A DNA stretch of 64,000 nt from Eremomyces bilateralis CBS 781.70 (Eukaryota > Ascomycota > Dothideomycetes > Eremomycetales > Eremomycetaceae), in NCBI RefSeq assembly GCF_010015585.1, contig NW_022985068.1:1185406-1249405 (forward strand), written 5' to 3'. Both the position numbers and the translations under genes were made by a program. Shown in pieces: positions 1 to 13,082 of this stretch. The notes below the pieces were generated by a model. It made no database searches, had not been told where the DNA came from, and saw nothing but the letters and a program-made list of their open reading frames with translations. The first letter of the stretch is position 1, and each line of letters begins with the position of its first letter.

Positions 1-1062
1 CAGACCAGATAGAATGCCGTGCTCATAGACCCGAAAGGGATCCAGATAGTACGTTAAATTGATTCTTATTATTATTAGGAATATATACATTTCAGACATT
101 TGAGCCCCGAATTCAGCGCGTTGTGGTCATAAAATGGGCGATATCGCGTTTTCTGGTGGAATTGCGGGCGGGACACACACACTCAAAAAAACGCCAAGCG
201 TTCTCTCACATTTTGCAACCGCCAGAGGGGCAGAAAGACATTGCGCCGGGCGATGGCGAGGATGGCGAAGATGCCCGTGACATGCTGGAAGACAAACGTC
301 CAGGGTGGGATAGAAGCGGGGGTATCTATTTAATATTCAAGGGGTTGAAAGGCTACCCTCTTGGGGAAGCCAAACTCTGTTCCAGTAAGTCCCGGTACCG
401 TGCTATTTGAATGTCACCGTCGAAAAATATACCTCTAGTGGGAAAAGCGGATTCTCATCGAGAATATTCGCAGAACATTGAGGGGACGAAGGGCTTTAAG
501 CCTTGAAAGCAGCCCCGTATGTGTCGCCTAAGCCAGATGCAAGTCACCCCAGTTCCTCCTGCTTGGCCGAAATATGCAAAGGTAGATGAGGCTGCTTCGC
601 GCAGTGGTACAACAACGATACGAGGACCAAGGCTGGATATTTAAATAATTGATCGAGTTCAATCGTTACGGAAACCTCGGAAAATTCGTTCGGAAACCGC
701 TAATAGACTTGGTGATTAATATCTTTCCCTGGTTATTCCCATCAAATATCGATACAGTACCATACATACATCTCTGCTCGTAGGTTTGTACGCCGAGCTG
801 AACAGGACTTTGGTATATTACCCTGGCACCCTAGACACCTGACGTTACGGATAACGGAACGAGATGAGCCATGGGAGGAGTTGTTGGAAAACCGTGCAGA
901 AGGGCCATGATGGAAAGGCCATTATATAGAGCCGGCGAAACGAAGTCGGGGATAAGTCATCTTGCATATACATGTTAGGAGGACCAAATTGAGAGATTGG
1001 TTGACTTGAACACAGGAAATAGGTATTCCTCAATAGTATGGCAGTCAAACATACTTGTTCTT
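1..1062. other. Intergenic, no gene seen
   Basis: This is the 3' flank of SEC39. Open frames here are short, lack recognisable domains and are not supported by splice-joined extensions. The stretch is of mixed composition and I see no tRNA, transposon or clear repeat in it. Confidence 0.6.
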
Positions 1063-4022
1063 CTATTTCGGTTGATTTTGTACAGGAGTGGTACCTATCC
1101 GATGTTAGCATGTTCCATGAACCGATCAAGCAAGGAGCCATACCCAACACCCATCCAAGTCCCGAAGCCAATCCCCCCGCCACCGCATTAGCAACCATAT
1201 CTCGCTTCCTCACCGTTCCCTCACCATCACTCCCGCTCGCTCCTGAACCCTCTCTCTCATGCCCATATACCTGCCCCTTCTCTCCAGCCGCCGATGAATT
1301 CGCCCCTCCCCTAAGCGGAAACGCCGTCTTCGAAAATGCGGCCGCCGCTCCCCTCGCCACGTCAAACAGCCCCATAGGCGCCTCTTCCACCGCGCCCCTG
1401 CCGACCTCCCGCCGCGGCTGAACGAACGCAGCCGACGTATCGAAGCCCCCGGGAATCCGGCGATCGGCACGGTCGTTGAACGAGGACTCGGCCTCCGCCT
1501 CCTGGGCGAGGAGGGTGGTCATTTCTTCCTCACATCGGCGCCAGACGGCGAGGACTTCAGCGAGGGCGGAGGGCGGGGCAAGGAGGAGGGCCTGGGAGAG
1601 GAGTTCCATGCGCTGCTCAAGACGACGGAGTGAGGGGGGTGTTGAGGTGGCGGCGGATGCGTGGATGGCGAAGGTGGAGGGGTCGGAGGGTCGGAATTTG
1701 CCGGCTAGAAGCGCAGCTCGCCATGCGATGTCATCTGCAGGGGATTTGCGGGCACGCGCTGTAGATGGAGTTGATGGGCGGTCGACTTCCTGCTGAGGGT
1801 TGAGTCGATTGACGACGTATGAGTATGCCGTTTCGAAATCGTCTTCGGCAAGCGCAGCTTCAATAGCCATGCCCGTTACTCGCATCTCCGCCGCGAACTG
1901 CTTAGTCTCGAGATCTGGCACCGGACGCGAGCGATGTTCTTCGTCGGGAGAGTCACTAGGCAATCCGGCACCGACGAAGTTCTTCGCGATGCTGATTAAA
2001 TCGTCGAGCTTGGTATAGCTCTTGGGGTTCTGGCTAAAGACTTTGCCAAGAAGAGCTAAAGGATCGCCGCTGACACGGATGCTAACAGGCTGGAATGGAA
2101 CGGCATGCTGTAATGTTAAGGAATAGAAGGATAATGCATGAGTAGCGGAGATAAGTGCGTCACAACGTTTGAGGCCTTCCGAGAAACGGAATTGGGGACG
2201 AAATATTGCGAGTCTAGGCCAGTGTGTCAGTAAATGTATTGTCAGAGAATATGAAATGCAAGGATTGACTCTCACATTTCGGTGGCCTTCTTCATCCCTC
2301 CTCTTGTCTTATTTCCATTACTGGCATTGTCATAGCTGGTGAATATGGCTGCAAGAACAGTCGCTTCGACATCGCCCCGTTCAAGTGGGCTATCATTCTC
2401 TTGTAAATATGTTCGTATAGCAGATTGGTAGCCTAACAGGAGTCAGTGATTGTAATCCCATTCGAGAAATCATACTTACAGCCCGCAGTGAGAAAAGTTT
2501 TCAGAACATGCTTCTCTAGCATTGCTCTGTCGATCGCTCCAAGTACTCCATTGCTGTGTTGCACGCCTTTGACATCCTCTGGGTTCCAGCTCCATAGCCA
2601 TAGTACCTTTTCTCGGATAGAAATCCACTCTGGTTCAGCGAGCCGTATTGACAGCCTTGAATGTAGAATCTTTTCCAGGACTGCAAGCTGCTCTTGAATA
2701 TTTCCCCGAGACTTGATCTTTGCAGCGTTTGCGACTGAGACATCATGGCCCATCGCCCCCAGCATTGATGAAGACAAGACGCACGCTTGGAGCAGCGAGA
2801 TGGCGTCCGGCGTCGGTTCCGATAGCGCCGTATTCCGCAAATTCGAATTGGAGTTCAGAGTCCGCACAATGTCTTGGACGATCGGACTATCCGGCGCCAC
2901 CCGAGGCAATTTCGCATTTGGATCCAGAGCAGCGGACGGCTCGAACCCTCCCAAAGTCTCAATCCGCCGCAGTAACCTCTGCGCGATGCCCGAAGCGCTC
3001 GCATCGTTCTGGAGACCGTAGATGACCGCAACCATGGACCTCACGTATTGCACGTCGAGTGCATCTGCTTGTTCCTGCGTGAGAGCCCCATAGCCACCCG
3101 ATTCACCCAAATCGACATTGTTCGGGCCGCTCCAATCGTCGATGCTGTCCACGACATAGCTGGGGTCTTTGACGGCCGTTTCTTGAAGCCAGTCAAACAC
3201 CCGGTTCCAGTCCGCCTCAATGCCGGAGAGACCCTCGTAGGGGTCCACGGATTGTTGGATGAGCGAGGGTCTTCGTTCTGACTCGCTCCGGGTTTCGGTT
3301 TTAGGTCCTACACGCCGTCTTTTGCGCTCATTGCTGCCGTACACCCAAGGTCCGACTAGCGCTTTAATGTCCCTGGCAGCCACCTTTCCGTCCCTCTCAT
3401 CCTCGTTGTGATCTGTCTGGCCTTTCGCCAGCAATGCATCGACTCCTTCTCTGCCGAATAGAGTCTCTATGACTGGAACCGTCCAGGTTGGGTCAACGTC
3501 CGGATAGAACTCTAGGTTTACCCGGACTAACGGGAGGACGATCGAAGTGTACCATGTACGGAGGTAAGAGGAGTGGTCCAGGTATGGCGTTATAAGACAA
3601 GGTGTAAGTCGTAGCAGCCCCGCCTGGTCTAGCTGATATGCCCGATGAATCAGAAAGTGGGTGAAGGTGTCCAGCGTGTCATCTTCACTCCGCGATGGGT
3701 GTCGCACCGGAACGAGGACCAGCCGTTTCGCCCGCTTCTTCGCCACTCCATCCGATATCTCGTCAACTGCCGAGATGTCGACCTCAACTGTCGGCTCTTC
3801 CGAAGGCCGTAGATGAGCAATGTCGCGTGCTAGTGGGGTATATCGGCCGGGCTCGGTGCCCTCGGAGAGGAATGTCAGGAGGATTCGAAGGAGTAATTCG
3901 GCATCGAAGCATTCGGGGCGGGAAGCTCGCAAGGAGGAGAAGGCGGAAATGTTGGCTTCGCTCGCATACTGAGCTGCAAGCAGGAAACAATGTGACCTGG
4001 AGAGCTGCGTTAGGTGAACCAT
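1063..4022 (-). CDS. SEC39: Sec39-family Dsl1-complex vesicle tether subunit
   Basis: Sec39 belongs to the Dsl1 tethering complex, which captures Golgi-derived COPI vesicles at the ER (known for the family; metazoan relative NBAS). Four exons fit: 4022-2480, 2432-2276, 2213-1144 and 1094-1063, giving 933 residues, close to the length I expect for filamentous fungi. Introns are 47, 62 and 49 bp with GT/AG ends, and a TGCTAAC branch point lies in the last. The N-terminus (LSRSHCFLLAAQYASEANIS) and the helical, motif-poor body resemble fungal Sec39. The last exon encodes only about ten residues; without splicing the frame would run on to 845, which I regard as read-through. Start is the first ATG, four residues before the conserved LSRSHC-like segment. 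The C-terminal third has low-complexity Ser/Gly/Ala stretches. Next gene on the same strand is HUT1, with a 0.5-kb gap. Confidence 0.85.
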
Positions 4023-4501
4023 TCGGTGCGATTTGCGATGCGATGTCCGGCGTTTAGCAGCTGTGGCGTGTCACGAAATACTCGATTTCGAATTGTGTCA
4101 TGCTCTGCCTGGTGTCTAGAAGTCAATCAGGTATCGAATTTACACAAGGAGCGACCAGATGGTTCAAATAGTTGTTCACACCGATCCATGGAGCTCTCAG
4201 CCAAGAAAGCCACATCTGATGCAAGCTCCAATATGACCAGGGTTGACAACTGGACTGTTGACATCACTTTCAACGTACGGGAAGTATTAGTTAGTGCTTG
4301 GGCAATTTATATAAAAGTATTCCAACCCTACAGGAATTAACTAAGGCACGTTTAATTTTTGTATGTATTTGTATTGTCATTTAGAATGGGAGAAGTAAAT
4401 TCCAATGCTATATATACAGATCTGCGGTCTATGCCAGAACAGCCAATGCTTGAAGCCCAGAAGCAAGTTTCTAGTAGCAAATTCAAAGTCCTATCTTAAA
4501 T
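4023..4501. other. Intergenic between SEC39 and HUT1
   Basis: This 479-bp gap separates two minus-strand genes, so it holds the HUT1 3' end and the SEC39 promoter. An AT-rich stretch lies around 4310-4400. I see no gene or RNA. Confidence 0.6.
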
Positions 4502-5879
4502 CTATTGAGATTTCTCCCTCTTCTTCTTCTCCATGGCTTTCTTGCTTTTCTCCCTCTTCTGAATCACTGCCTCAGCACCAACCCCGCCAAATACCAACCC
4601 CACACCAAACCATTGCATCCCCGAGATCTTATGACCAAACCAGATCACAGACAGCACCATCGTCAGCATCTTCCTCGTCACTGTCACCGTGACGAGCAGT
4701 AAACTGGAAAACCGGCTTAGTGTCCGGAAGATGAAGACCTGCCCGACGGCACCGCAAATGGCGAAACCGAGCACGTCCAATCGTGCTTCTGGATGTCGTT
4801 GTAAGAAGGCGAGACCATCCCAGAGCTCGTTTGCGGCTACACTGGACAGGCCCAGATACGCACCGACTGGAGTCCGCGAGATCGTGGGCGCCAAGGCAAG
4901 GTAAGCCACGTTGATGAGCGACGCGATCGTATTCTGCGCGACCATCATCTGCGGCCCCGAATACGGCGCATGCGCCGTGAAGATATGGTCTTGCGTGCTG
5001 TTCGTGATGCCGTCGAACAGCAGGTTGATCGACAGCAGAAGCAGACCCCACGCTGCCGCGCCACCGATGCCCGTGGATGCGGTAAACCACGACACGAGGC
5101 CTTCCGGCACGAACGACGGCATCTCCACATCCTTCTGCGCCGCGGAGCGTTTCGCAGCCTTCGCGGCGGTGGAGGGATGGTGGACGGTGAAGACGGCGAC
5201 GCCGGCGGTCACGGCAAAGACGACGAGATATTTGTAGAGGGGGTAGCGGCGGCGGAAGAAGGTGACGTGGAGGGCCATGACAGGGAGGAGCTTGCATGAT
5301 TTGGCGAGGATGAAGGTGATGTAGTCGATGTAGTTGAGGCTGGCGTAGCCGAAGGGGGCGGCGAGGGAGCTGGTGAGGGAGACGAGGGCGAGGGGCGGGA
5401 GGATGGATGCGCGGGGGAAGATTGCAGGGCGCGAGGAGCGCGAGGAGGTGATGTTGAAATACAGCTTCCCTGCGATGGCGGCGAAGAGCGCTTGGATCGT
5501 GAGCAGCAGGATGCTGTATTGGAATCGCTCAGGCTTGTCTGATGGGCCATATGATTTGGTGGTGATACGCTCTTGGAGTAATGCCCAAGTTAAGCTGCAG
5601 GAGTCAATACAGTCAACGATGATCTTTGATTTGCGAGTCTGGAATCGCTGTCACATACAATGCGCCGTATATCCCGCCAACACATATCACCAACTCCGTG
5701 AGCCCTGGGCTCGAACTCTCCTCGGTTGGCTCTGCCCGTTGGATCGACTTCTTCTCAACCGGAGTGGCTGGCCGAACGGTATGTCCGTTTGACGCATCGT
5801 GATGTATCTTTCCGTAGGTTTGATTATATAAATCCGACGGTTCCCTCCGCAGGGGAGTCTTCGGCTTTTGGCGAGCCAT
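4502..5879 (-). CDS. HUT1: UDP-galactose transporter Hut1 (SLC35B1 family)
   Basis: Hut1 is an ER/Golgi nucleotide-sugar transporter of the UAA/SLC35B family, linked to UDP-galactose transport and ER protein folding. Two exons, 5879-5659 and 5594-4502, give 437 residues. The donor that keeps the frame is GTATGT at 5658; a GTGACA four bases further in would shift the phase. The joined sequence reads GIYGAF-LTWALLQERITT, which matches the family's first membrane segment. About ten hydrophobic segments follow, including conserved-looking PFGYASLNYIDYITFILAKS and SVIWFGHKISGMQWFGVGLV. The C-terminus is strongly basic (KKAMEKKKREKSQ), consistent with ER retention by a lysine-rich tail, which is inference. 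Start is the first ATG of exon 1 (MARQKPKTPLRREPSDLY), a typical fungal Hut1 N-terminus. Confidence 0.9.
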
Positions 5880-6448
5880 TGCGAACTAGAAAGGAGATCT
5901 GCAGACAGAATTTTAGTAGTCGATGGGACGATGATCTATATAAGGAGCGACATGAAGGGCATAAATTCGATACGAATGGTGAGATGGAAACTTGGTGAAC
6001 GTGGCGGCTGATAGCCAGATAATGTTTCGCCAGTGTTTCTCGAAATCTGGCATCAACACAGCGGGAGAGCCATGGGTGGGGTGAACACTGAACACCCCTG
6101 TTCCTTGAATAAGAACCGCCTCCATATTTGAGGGAACACCCGGAACTAGAGAGACGACACCCTCACACCCTATTGTTAATTATGTGGACGTGATATCCGG
6201 TACTTCACGATTGACTATTACGCGATCCATTGACTAGCGCTACGGTACTGGTATCTAAACGATTGTCCCTGAAAGCCGAATTCTGAGTAAAAGGTATCTT
6301 CGCTAGCACTGGCTTTCAAAGAAGCCCATACAACGAACAACTGAATCAAATGTGAGAATACGATTGTCCCCGATCGTCATCACCGTAATTAGAAGGACTT
6401 TCCTGCAACCTGAGCGGACCCATCTCCCAGTCCACTTCGATCCGACCA
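5880..6448. other. Intergenic, HUT1 promoter side
   Basis: This gap of about 570 bp lies between HUT1 (5' end) and the 3' end of the sugar transporter, both on minus. No open frame with recognisable content and no repeat was seen. Confidence 0.6.
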
Positions 6449-8942
6449 TTACACACCCTCGGTCACAGGTTTATCAGTCGACTCTGCGGGAAACGCAGCG
6501 GGAGCGGCCGCCTCGAGCGCTTTCTCCCCTCGAGTGTAAGGGTTCGAAACACCCTCGAAATGGTACAGCTCCGGGCACGTCTCGTTCTTGTGCCACAGGA
6601 TCCAGCGACGGAACCACCATGGAAGCACGGACCCCGTCTGGTAATTCACGTGCTTCCTGGTCGGCACCGCAAAGACGTAGTCCAGCTCCTCGAGCGTCCG
6701 TTGCTTCGTCTCCGGCACGAACAGGAAGATGAGCAACAGCGCCACTAGATTCAACCCTGCGTAGAACCCGAATGCCCCGGTCGCCGTCATGGCGCGCAGC
6801 ATGCGGGGGAACGTCAACGCCAACACGGAGGCCCAGAAATTGTTGGTCGCGACGGCATACGCCATGCCGACCTCACGATGGGAGAGGGGGAATACTTCGG
6901 CGCTGTACATGAAAGGAACGGGGCCTTCCCCAGGGCTGTAGAACGCAGCGAAGAGGTAGACGAACAGGGCGACAAGCCCGAGACGCAATTTGCTGTCTTC
7001 GACGCTAGGTTCAATCAAGTAACACAGTCCGGCAGCTAAGATCGAATTAGTCCTGCTTTTCGGAAACCGGTAGCTTGGGGGCACATACCAAGCAACGTCC
7101 AGAACATCTGAGGGAAGGTGAAGAGCAAGAGCGTACGACGGCCAAAGGTGTCGATGGTCCACACCGCAGGCCACGCAAAAACGAAGTTGATCAATCCGAA
7201 GCCGAACGATGCAAAAAGTGCAGTGAAGTCGCTGATACCAGCCTCCTTGAAGATAGTGGCGCTGTAGAACGAGATGATATTAACTAGATGAATGCATTAG
7301 TATGTGGTTTGGCTTTTTAGTCGACTGTGCGATACGTACTTCCGCACATCTGTTGTGCCAACATAACGATACCAGACGCATACACCGCACGACGGTTTCG
7401 GGGCATCGTGAAGAGCTCAACGAATCGAGTGAACGTGTTGCCACCAGACTTCGCGATAGTGGATTCCTCGATGAGCAGCTCTTCCTGTTTCAGCAATACA
7501 TCGATGTAGTAAAGATCACGAGCAGCTTGAAGCGGAGTGTTGCGGAGAGCCTTCAGGGATTTCCAAGCTTGATTGTAATTGTTCTTGCTCATCAACCTAA
7601 CGATCCCATGTTAGCGACCTGTTATCATCCTGTACGGCAATCTTACATACCAGCGAGGAGATTCCGGGCACCAATAAACACCGAGAACCAATGGAACTGC
7701 CGGAATGAAGGCGGAGCCGAATTGCAGACGCCATGAGATCGCGCCAGTCTTTGCTACGGCCAAGTTGGAGCAGGTTCCAAGGAAGATACCTATATTTGTG
7801 AGCCTTTTGTCCACTAGAAGTTGTACGAAGGCACGAACCGAATGCCGTCCAAACTTGCCAGGACATTACGAGACCGCCGCGAATGATAGTTGGAGCGTTT
7901 TCTGCTGAGAAAACAGGCACGGTGACCTCTTTCAACCCCATACCAATACCAAGGAGCATGCTGATCATTTCTCGTTAGCGCGCAGACAGTGCGCCATTGT
8001 AGGGTCAAGAACGTACCGACAAGCCAAGAGCTGACCCCATGTTTGAGAAAGCGCCATACCGAATGGGGCCAGAAGCGAGAAGATGGCGGCAATGAAGATG
8101 ACATGACGCCGTCCAAGCCAGTGATTGAGGGGATCAGAGATCCATCCAGCGCTTCGAGAGGGTTAGTTAGAGCACCATGGAATGGTAGGGCGGTTGCAGG
8201 GGCTAGCTTACAAGAGGCAAATGGTGATATACGGCATGCTGTTGATAAGTCCCACAATCCAACTGTTCTTGGAACAGTCACCACCATTGATGTCCGGTCC
8301 ACACTCGGGTGGGTTCTCCGGAAGATTGAACGCTTGTGGAAAACTCAAGTTCGCCCCATTGGATCCAGTCTGACATTCCATTAGCGGACTGAAAAGCAGA
8401 GTCAGATGGTGAATTGCATACCTGATCCCATCCTTGAATGGCAGCGGCAATTGAGTTCAAAATGATGGTGTAGTAGAGCGGCCACGGGTGCCTCCAGCGA
8501 TGCTCGACTTCATCAATCAGTGCTTCCTTTTCGAATTCCTCGAGCTCCGTGATGGAGTCCAGCGCAGCGGGATTCTGCGCAACCAAGGCGCCCTTCCGCA
8601 GCAATGGAAGGATATCCTCTGGGAGGTCGTGTTCCTTGTGGAAGCGGTCAACGTTTTCCAGCAGGATTTCTCGAGGAATGTCCTTGAGAGGGTTGCGAAT
8701 CTCTCCAGCCACGTTCTCGGTCAGCTGTGCGATGCTGGCTCTGCGTCGGGCTGTCTCGTCTCCCTCGATGGGGACTGCCTTGGATCTAGACATTTAGAAA
8801 GCCTGATTAGCATGTGGTGTCGAAGTGTCCCCAGTTGAGTGTGTGGGATGAGTGTTACACATGAAGTGGAAGATATTGGCTGTGTTATAGGAAGTGTATG
8901 AAGCAATGGAACCTTCACATACTCTTCCACGTCCTTCGCCAT
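6449..8942 (-). CDS. MFS sugar/polyol (inositol-type) transporter
   Basis: A sugar-porter of the major facilitator superfamily at the plasma membrane; substrate unknown, with best resemblance to the large fungal myo-inositol/polyol transporters. Nine exons close in frame to 658 residues: 8942-8923, 8785-8422, 8369-8212, 8151-8017, 7960-7839, 7789-7651, 7596-7340, 7283-7089, 7035-6449. Family signatures are visible: GRRHV after segment 2, PESPRWL after segment 6, [17 protein letters not shown] in segment 7, GRRTLLLF, and the C-terminal [16 protein letters not shown] long N-terminal cytosolic part (about 120 residues) and a C-terminal tail of about 90 fit the polyol-transporter subgroup. The first exon is only 20 bp (MAKDVEE); its 137-bp intron ends in a good branch point and acceptor, and skipping it would leave a start at 8793 ([11 protein letters not shown]), which is a possible alternative. 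All other introns are 49-60 bp. Confidence 0.9.
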
Positions 8943-11900
8943 AGTGAATGGCCTCGATGTTGGTTTCAGTCAAAGCTCTTTCTCTTAATGTGGTCTTCTC
9001 AAGTATGCGAACCGAATGCCGGTACCTTCACTCGTCACAAGGACAGGAACAAAAACTGCTCGAAACGCAGATGTGTCGGCGAAGATGGGGGAGCACAGGC
9101 GAATTTAAATACATTCGCCCTAGCTACCACGGTCAAGCACGCATGGCACCAAACACAAACCCTCATTCGAGTTAGATCATTCTAACTAGCGGGGTTCCCC
9201 AACCTCAGAATTTCAATATCCTTGCTTCCATTCACCTGGTTCTCTGGGTGGGAAATCAGACTGCAGGTTAGCCCAATGATCAGCATCGACTGACCATAAT
9301 GTTACAGTGTTTAGTGTTACACCCATCCACCAGAGTCGGGAACCTGCACCCAGAGTCGGAAGCCGTCTGCCTCACGCCGTGTTCCGGAAACACTCTGGCT
9401 GGCGCACAAGATGGACTTGGAACCTGGCAAGGCGGCTCAGAGCATACCGAACTTGCCAGACCCAATCTCTCATTTCCCGTCGCGGTGGTAACTAGAGACT
9501 CTCCCGGACCTGTGCCCTTACTTCGATTTAGCATGGACTCTGGGCTCTGCACAAGGCCAACGTTGCCCGTTGGCGACATGCCGGCATGGAGGGTAGTGGA
9601 TCCGGCAAAACGCATGAAGGGAGGGCAGAATTAACGGACAGTGTCGAGAGAGGAAAAGATCGGACGTTTACAGATGAAAGTCATCTCGCTCCCCTGCACT
9701 GATAGACCCTTGCGAGCTATCGGTTAGCGTTGGCATTTCTTGGGTGGCAGGCTTGCTGCAAAGAGCAAAAGCTTTCCCTAGCTTTGGCGTCTTTGTCACC
9801 AACCGCTAGCGCCCAGTCGTCGGCTTATCCGATGATGGCGTTTTGAAGCTTCATCCTTGGCCGGTTCTTGAGGAAAATTGAGCCTTGGAAGGCTGAGAAA
9901 TCAAGAGAGAATTCAGCCATCCACCGTCCCCAGTCAGTCCATGAGAGAATCGTCCTCTCTGTATCTGAAGGTGGTTACATCCAAATCCTCCTGCCTCCCA
10001 GTCAAGGTTAGGGCCTCGTCCTTGTGGTAAGATTAGGAAAGGGACTACTCCGTACATCAAATCTAAGAAACAAGAGTTCAAGACGCTCTGGGATCTGGTA
10101 TCAAAGATCTCATATAAATAGGACGATGGTTTCCTAGTCACAAAGAGCGGAAGCCGAGTAGCATCATATTGATGATCCACTGCTGCCCATCCCAACTGAT
10201 ACCTTCGGCGGTCTAGCTTCTGGGCTGAATGGTGATTAGGAAAGTGATAGACTGTTGACCAGACTGATGCCCAGGCGCTACTGCAATCAGAGAGACCGCC
10301 AAGGCTAGGCTCGAAACCATATCAAACGCCGCCGACATCATTGGTGCTCGCATGATTTTCGGCCTTTGGGGCTCTCTCCCCCGCCGCGGACTGCCAGACG
10401 ATTATAGCGCTCGGTTTCGACGTCCGGATCGGGAACATGGTGAGTGGTGAACTCTCTTGAGTCTCTGGGAATTTCAGCGCTATGGGTGCGGTTTTATATT
10501 TTCAGTTGGCTTCCACCCCTTACGTAGCGGTTTCATTCAATACCTTACGGTTCATAATTCCGATTGTGAGCATGCGAATTGGCCAGGCGGTGACAAAGCA
10601 GGATCTAGGTCAGGCTTTGACCAGGTCCATATTGCATATATGCCTCGTATGAGGCTGACAGTGTCTGCTTCCTTACTTATGCAACTCCATGTCGTGCGTC
10701 CGAGCACTGCGCCCATCTCATCGAGAGGAGTCCCCGCTGCAAGAGTAGGATCTGGTCTGCGGGGTAACAGTTACGAGTAGGTATCTTGCTTCACCATGCA
10801 TTTGCGGTTTAAGCGATTGAGGCCAGTGAGGTGACACTGCATCACGTCAAACGCCGGGGTCGTTGATTACTGGACAAGGCTAACCTGGACGGCTGACTGA
10901 AATAATTTTGCCCAGTAAGTAACTTTGTCGGTGGAGGATCCTAAACCATGTCCTCATGGCAAACTTGGTTCAACCTGCCACTTCCAAGCTCCCAAGGGGT
11001 GTTGAATTGTCATGTCCTCACCCATGTCCCAGACATGAGCCCCCATATCCTAACCACCGAGTAGTGGCAGAGCACGATTCCATATGACCTCCAGTCTCCA
11101 GATCCATTTCTGATGAAGACGAACATTAACGTGTGGGGTGAAAGGACATCTCGCTAACCCGTGACCATATCCTCCCACCATTCCATGGACGCGACGCCAC
11201 GCTATCAGATATCGCGCTATCCTTCAACGACCTTTGGCATCGCGAGAATCCGACTGCTTGAACAATGGGTGTATCAAGGGTGTAGTGATAGTATATCCCG
11301 TACACTGAAATACTTATCTTTAGAATGGTATTATTGCAAGCATCAAATCGGCGCCCCGATGTGCAGCAGGCAACAGGCCCACGATCGTCGCAGTGATCGA
11401 CACGGTCCATAGAAACTGGGGCTCAAAGACCCTGATCTCCGTCGGGTCCTGCAGGTGTCAGTAACGTCACTGGTGTTCGACTGAGCTATCGTCTGATCTG
11501 AGGAGACGAACTAAGGGCCAAACTTTCGGGCTGCCTTCCCGGCTGCTTAATGTGATTCGAATAGGGATCACGAAAGCAGTCCTTGGGATGCATATCCCGC
11601 ATCCGCAGATCTCAGCAACTGTGAACTGCTCGTGCAGGTCCGGTTCCATAATATTCCGTGTTCAGGATATGCGATCGCATATCTTGAGATGATATGGCTT
11701 CATCCTAGGTGAGATCGACACGGCAACAGCATATCGTGCTGTACAACTGGATTCGGCCCGGGGTGTGCAAATTATCCTGACGGCGGAGAACTGGCCCTTC
11801 AGGTATATCCGTTGACCGGATTATTCTCTTCCGCCAGTCATGTATGGAGCCGCTTGATCGACAACCCTCCCTCTTCGATATTCCGATTCTCCCCTGTTCC

Positions 11901-13082
11901 GTCGCCACGGGCTCCACAGACCGGAAGTGGACGATCTCTCATGCCTCATAATGGTGGAGAGTTTCTACCGTTCCCTGGTAATATGTGTAGATTTGACTCT
12001 CAGTAGCATCTTCGAGGTTTTGAAACCCCCGATGCAATGCAATTGGATGTTGCTCCGGAGTCCGCTGCACAACGCCACTGAAACAAAGATGACGAACTGT
12101 TCCGAGACGTTCAAGTTCCGATTGATGGACCCAGAAGGACTCATCCTGCACGCAGTCATGCTCGATGTGGTATATATGCTTGAGTCACAAGACTGGTAGA
12201 AAAGAAGACCTTGGCGTGTAGACCAATCCAACCCTCTAAAAGAGGACGCGAAAGGGCAGTGACTCAACGACGAAGAAGATACGCGGTATTCTGCCAAATA
12301 CCAACATGTTATCAGGGACTCGGTACCGCATTAGCCACTTTATTATGAGGCTTCAAGCTGAGATAGTGTTAAACATCCTGATGCCATGATGCCGAAACGG
12401 AGATAGTTCGAGGAACCGAGGACAATTATCTGTACACGTGGACCAATTGCTGAGTGTTGACGAGTTATACCATGAACAGGAGTACTGTTGTTGCGTATCA
12501 AAGGAGCAAAAGTTGCTCCAAGTCAAAGACCCGACGTTTTAATTCCCATTTCGTGGGTTGCACATCATGGCAAGGAAGAGGGAGATCCCAGGAAGATCCG
12601 GCGACCTGGCGATCTGCACAGAAATTAGTCGCTTCGGCCAGCCTAAACACTCTAGCAGTCGAGCTTCATTCGTTGCATAAAGCCACTCCAAGTCACCGCA
12701 CATCTTCATAATCGATCGAAGACGAACCCAACTTATCATATTTCGAATATCCTATCTCTACCTTCAACTGCAAGTGCCTCTATCAACTCATCCTTTCCTC
12801 CGTCAAAATTGTTTGTCAATTGCACCCTGCCGGTCGGTTCACTACGTGATCCTTACACGACGACTTCACAGGAGGTCGTTACTTGTACGGTCGTACCACC
12901 AGCGAACGATGTTCATTCAGTCATCGATTAACATTTAACAGGATTTTTTAACCATCTCATTCGCTTCCTGGTAGTACTCTATCCTGTACAGCATCCATGA
13001 CGCCCTAACGTCCCGTTTGCCGGTCTTTTACTTGCACTGAGCGGCGTCTATCGAGTGCTCTCGACTCTTTGAAGCCGCTCGG
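8943..13082. other. Gene-poor 4.1-kb stretch
   Basis: Between the 5' ends of the divergent sugar transporter and Zn2Cys6 factor. No frame over about 115 codons shows a known domain. A 42-codon open run on minus (11323-11448) is coding-like, with a hydrophobic stretch (FLWTVSITATIVGLL) preceded by an acceptor-like site; it may be a leftover of a membrane-protein gene. Composition is ordinary, not AT-rich, so there is no strong sign of repeat-induced point mutation by eye. Confidence 0.5.
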
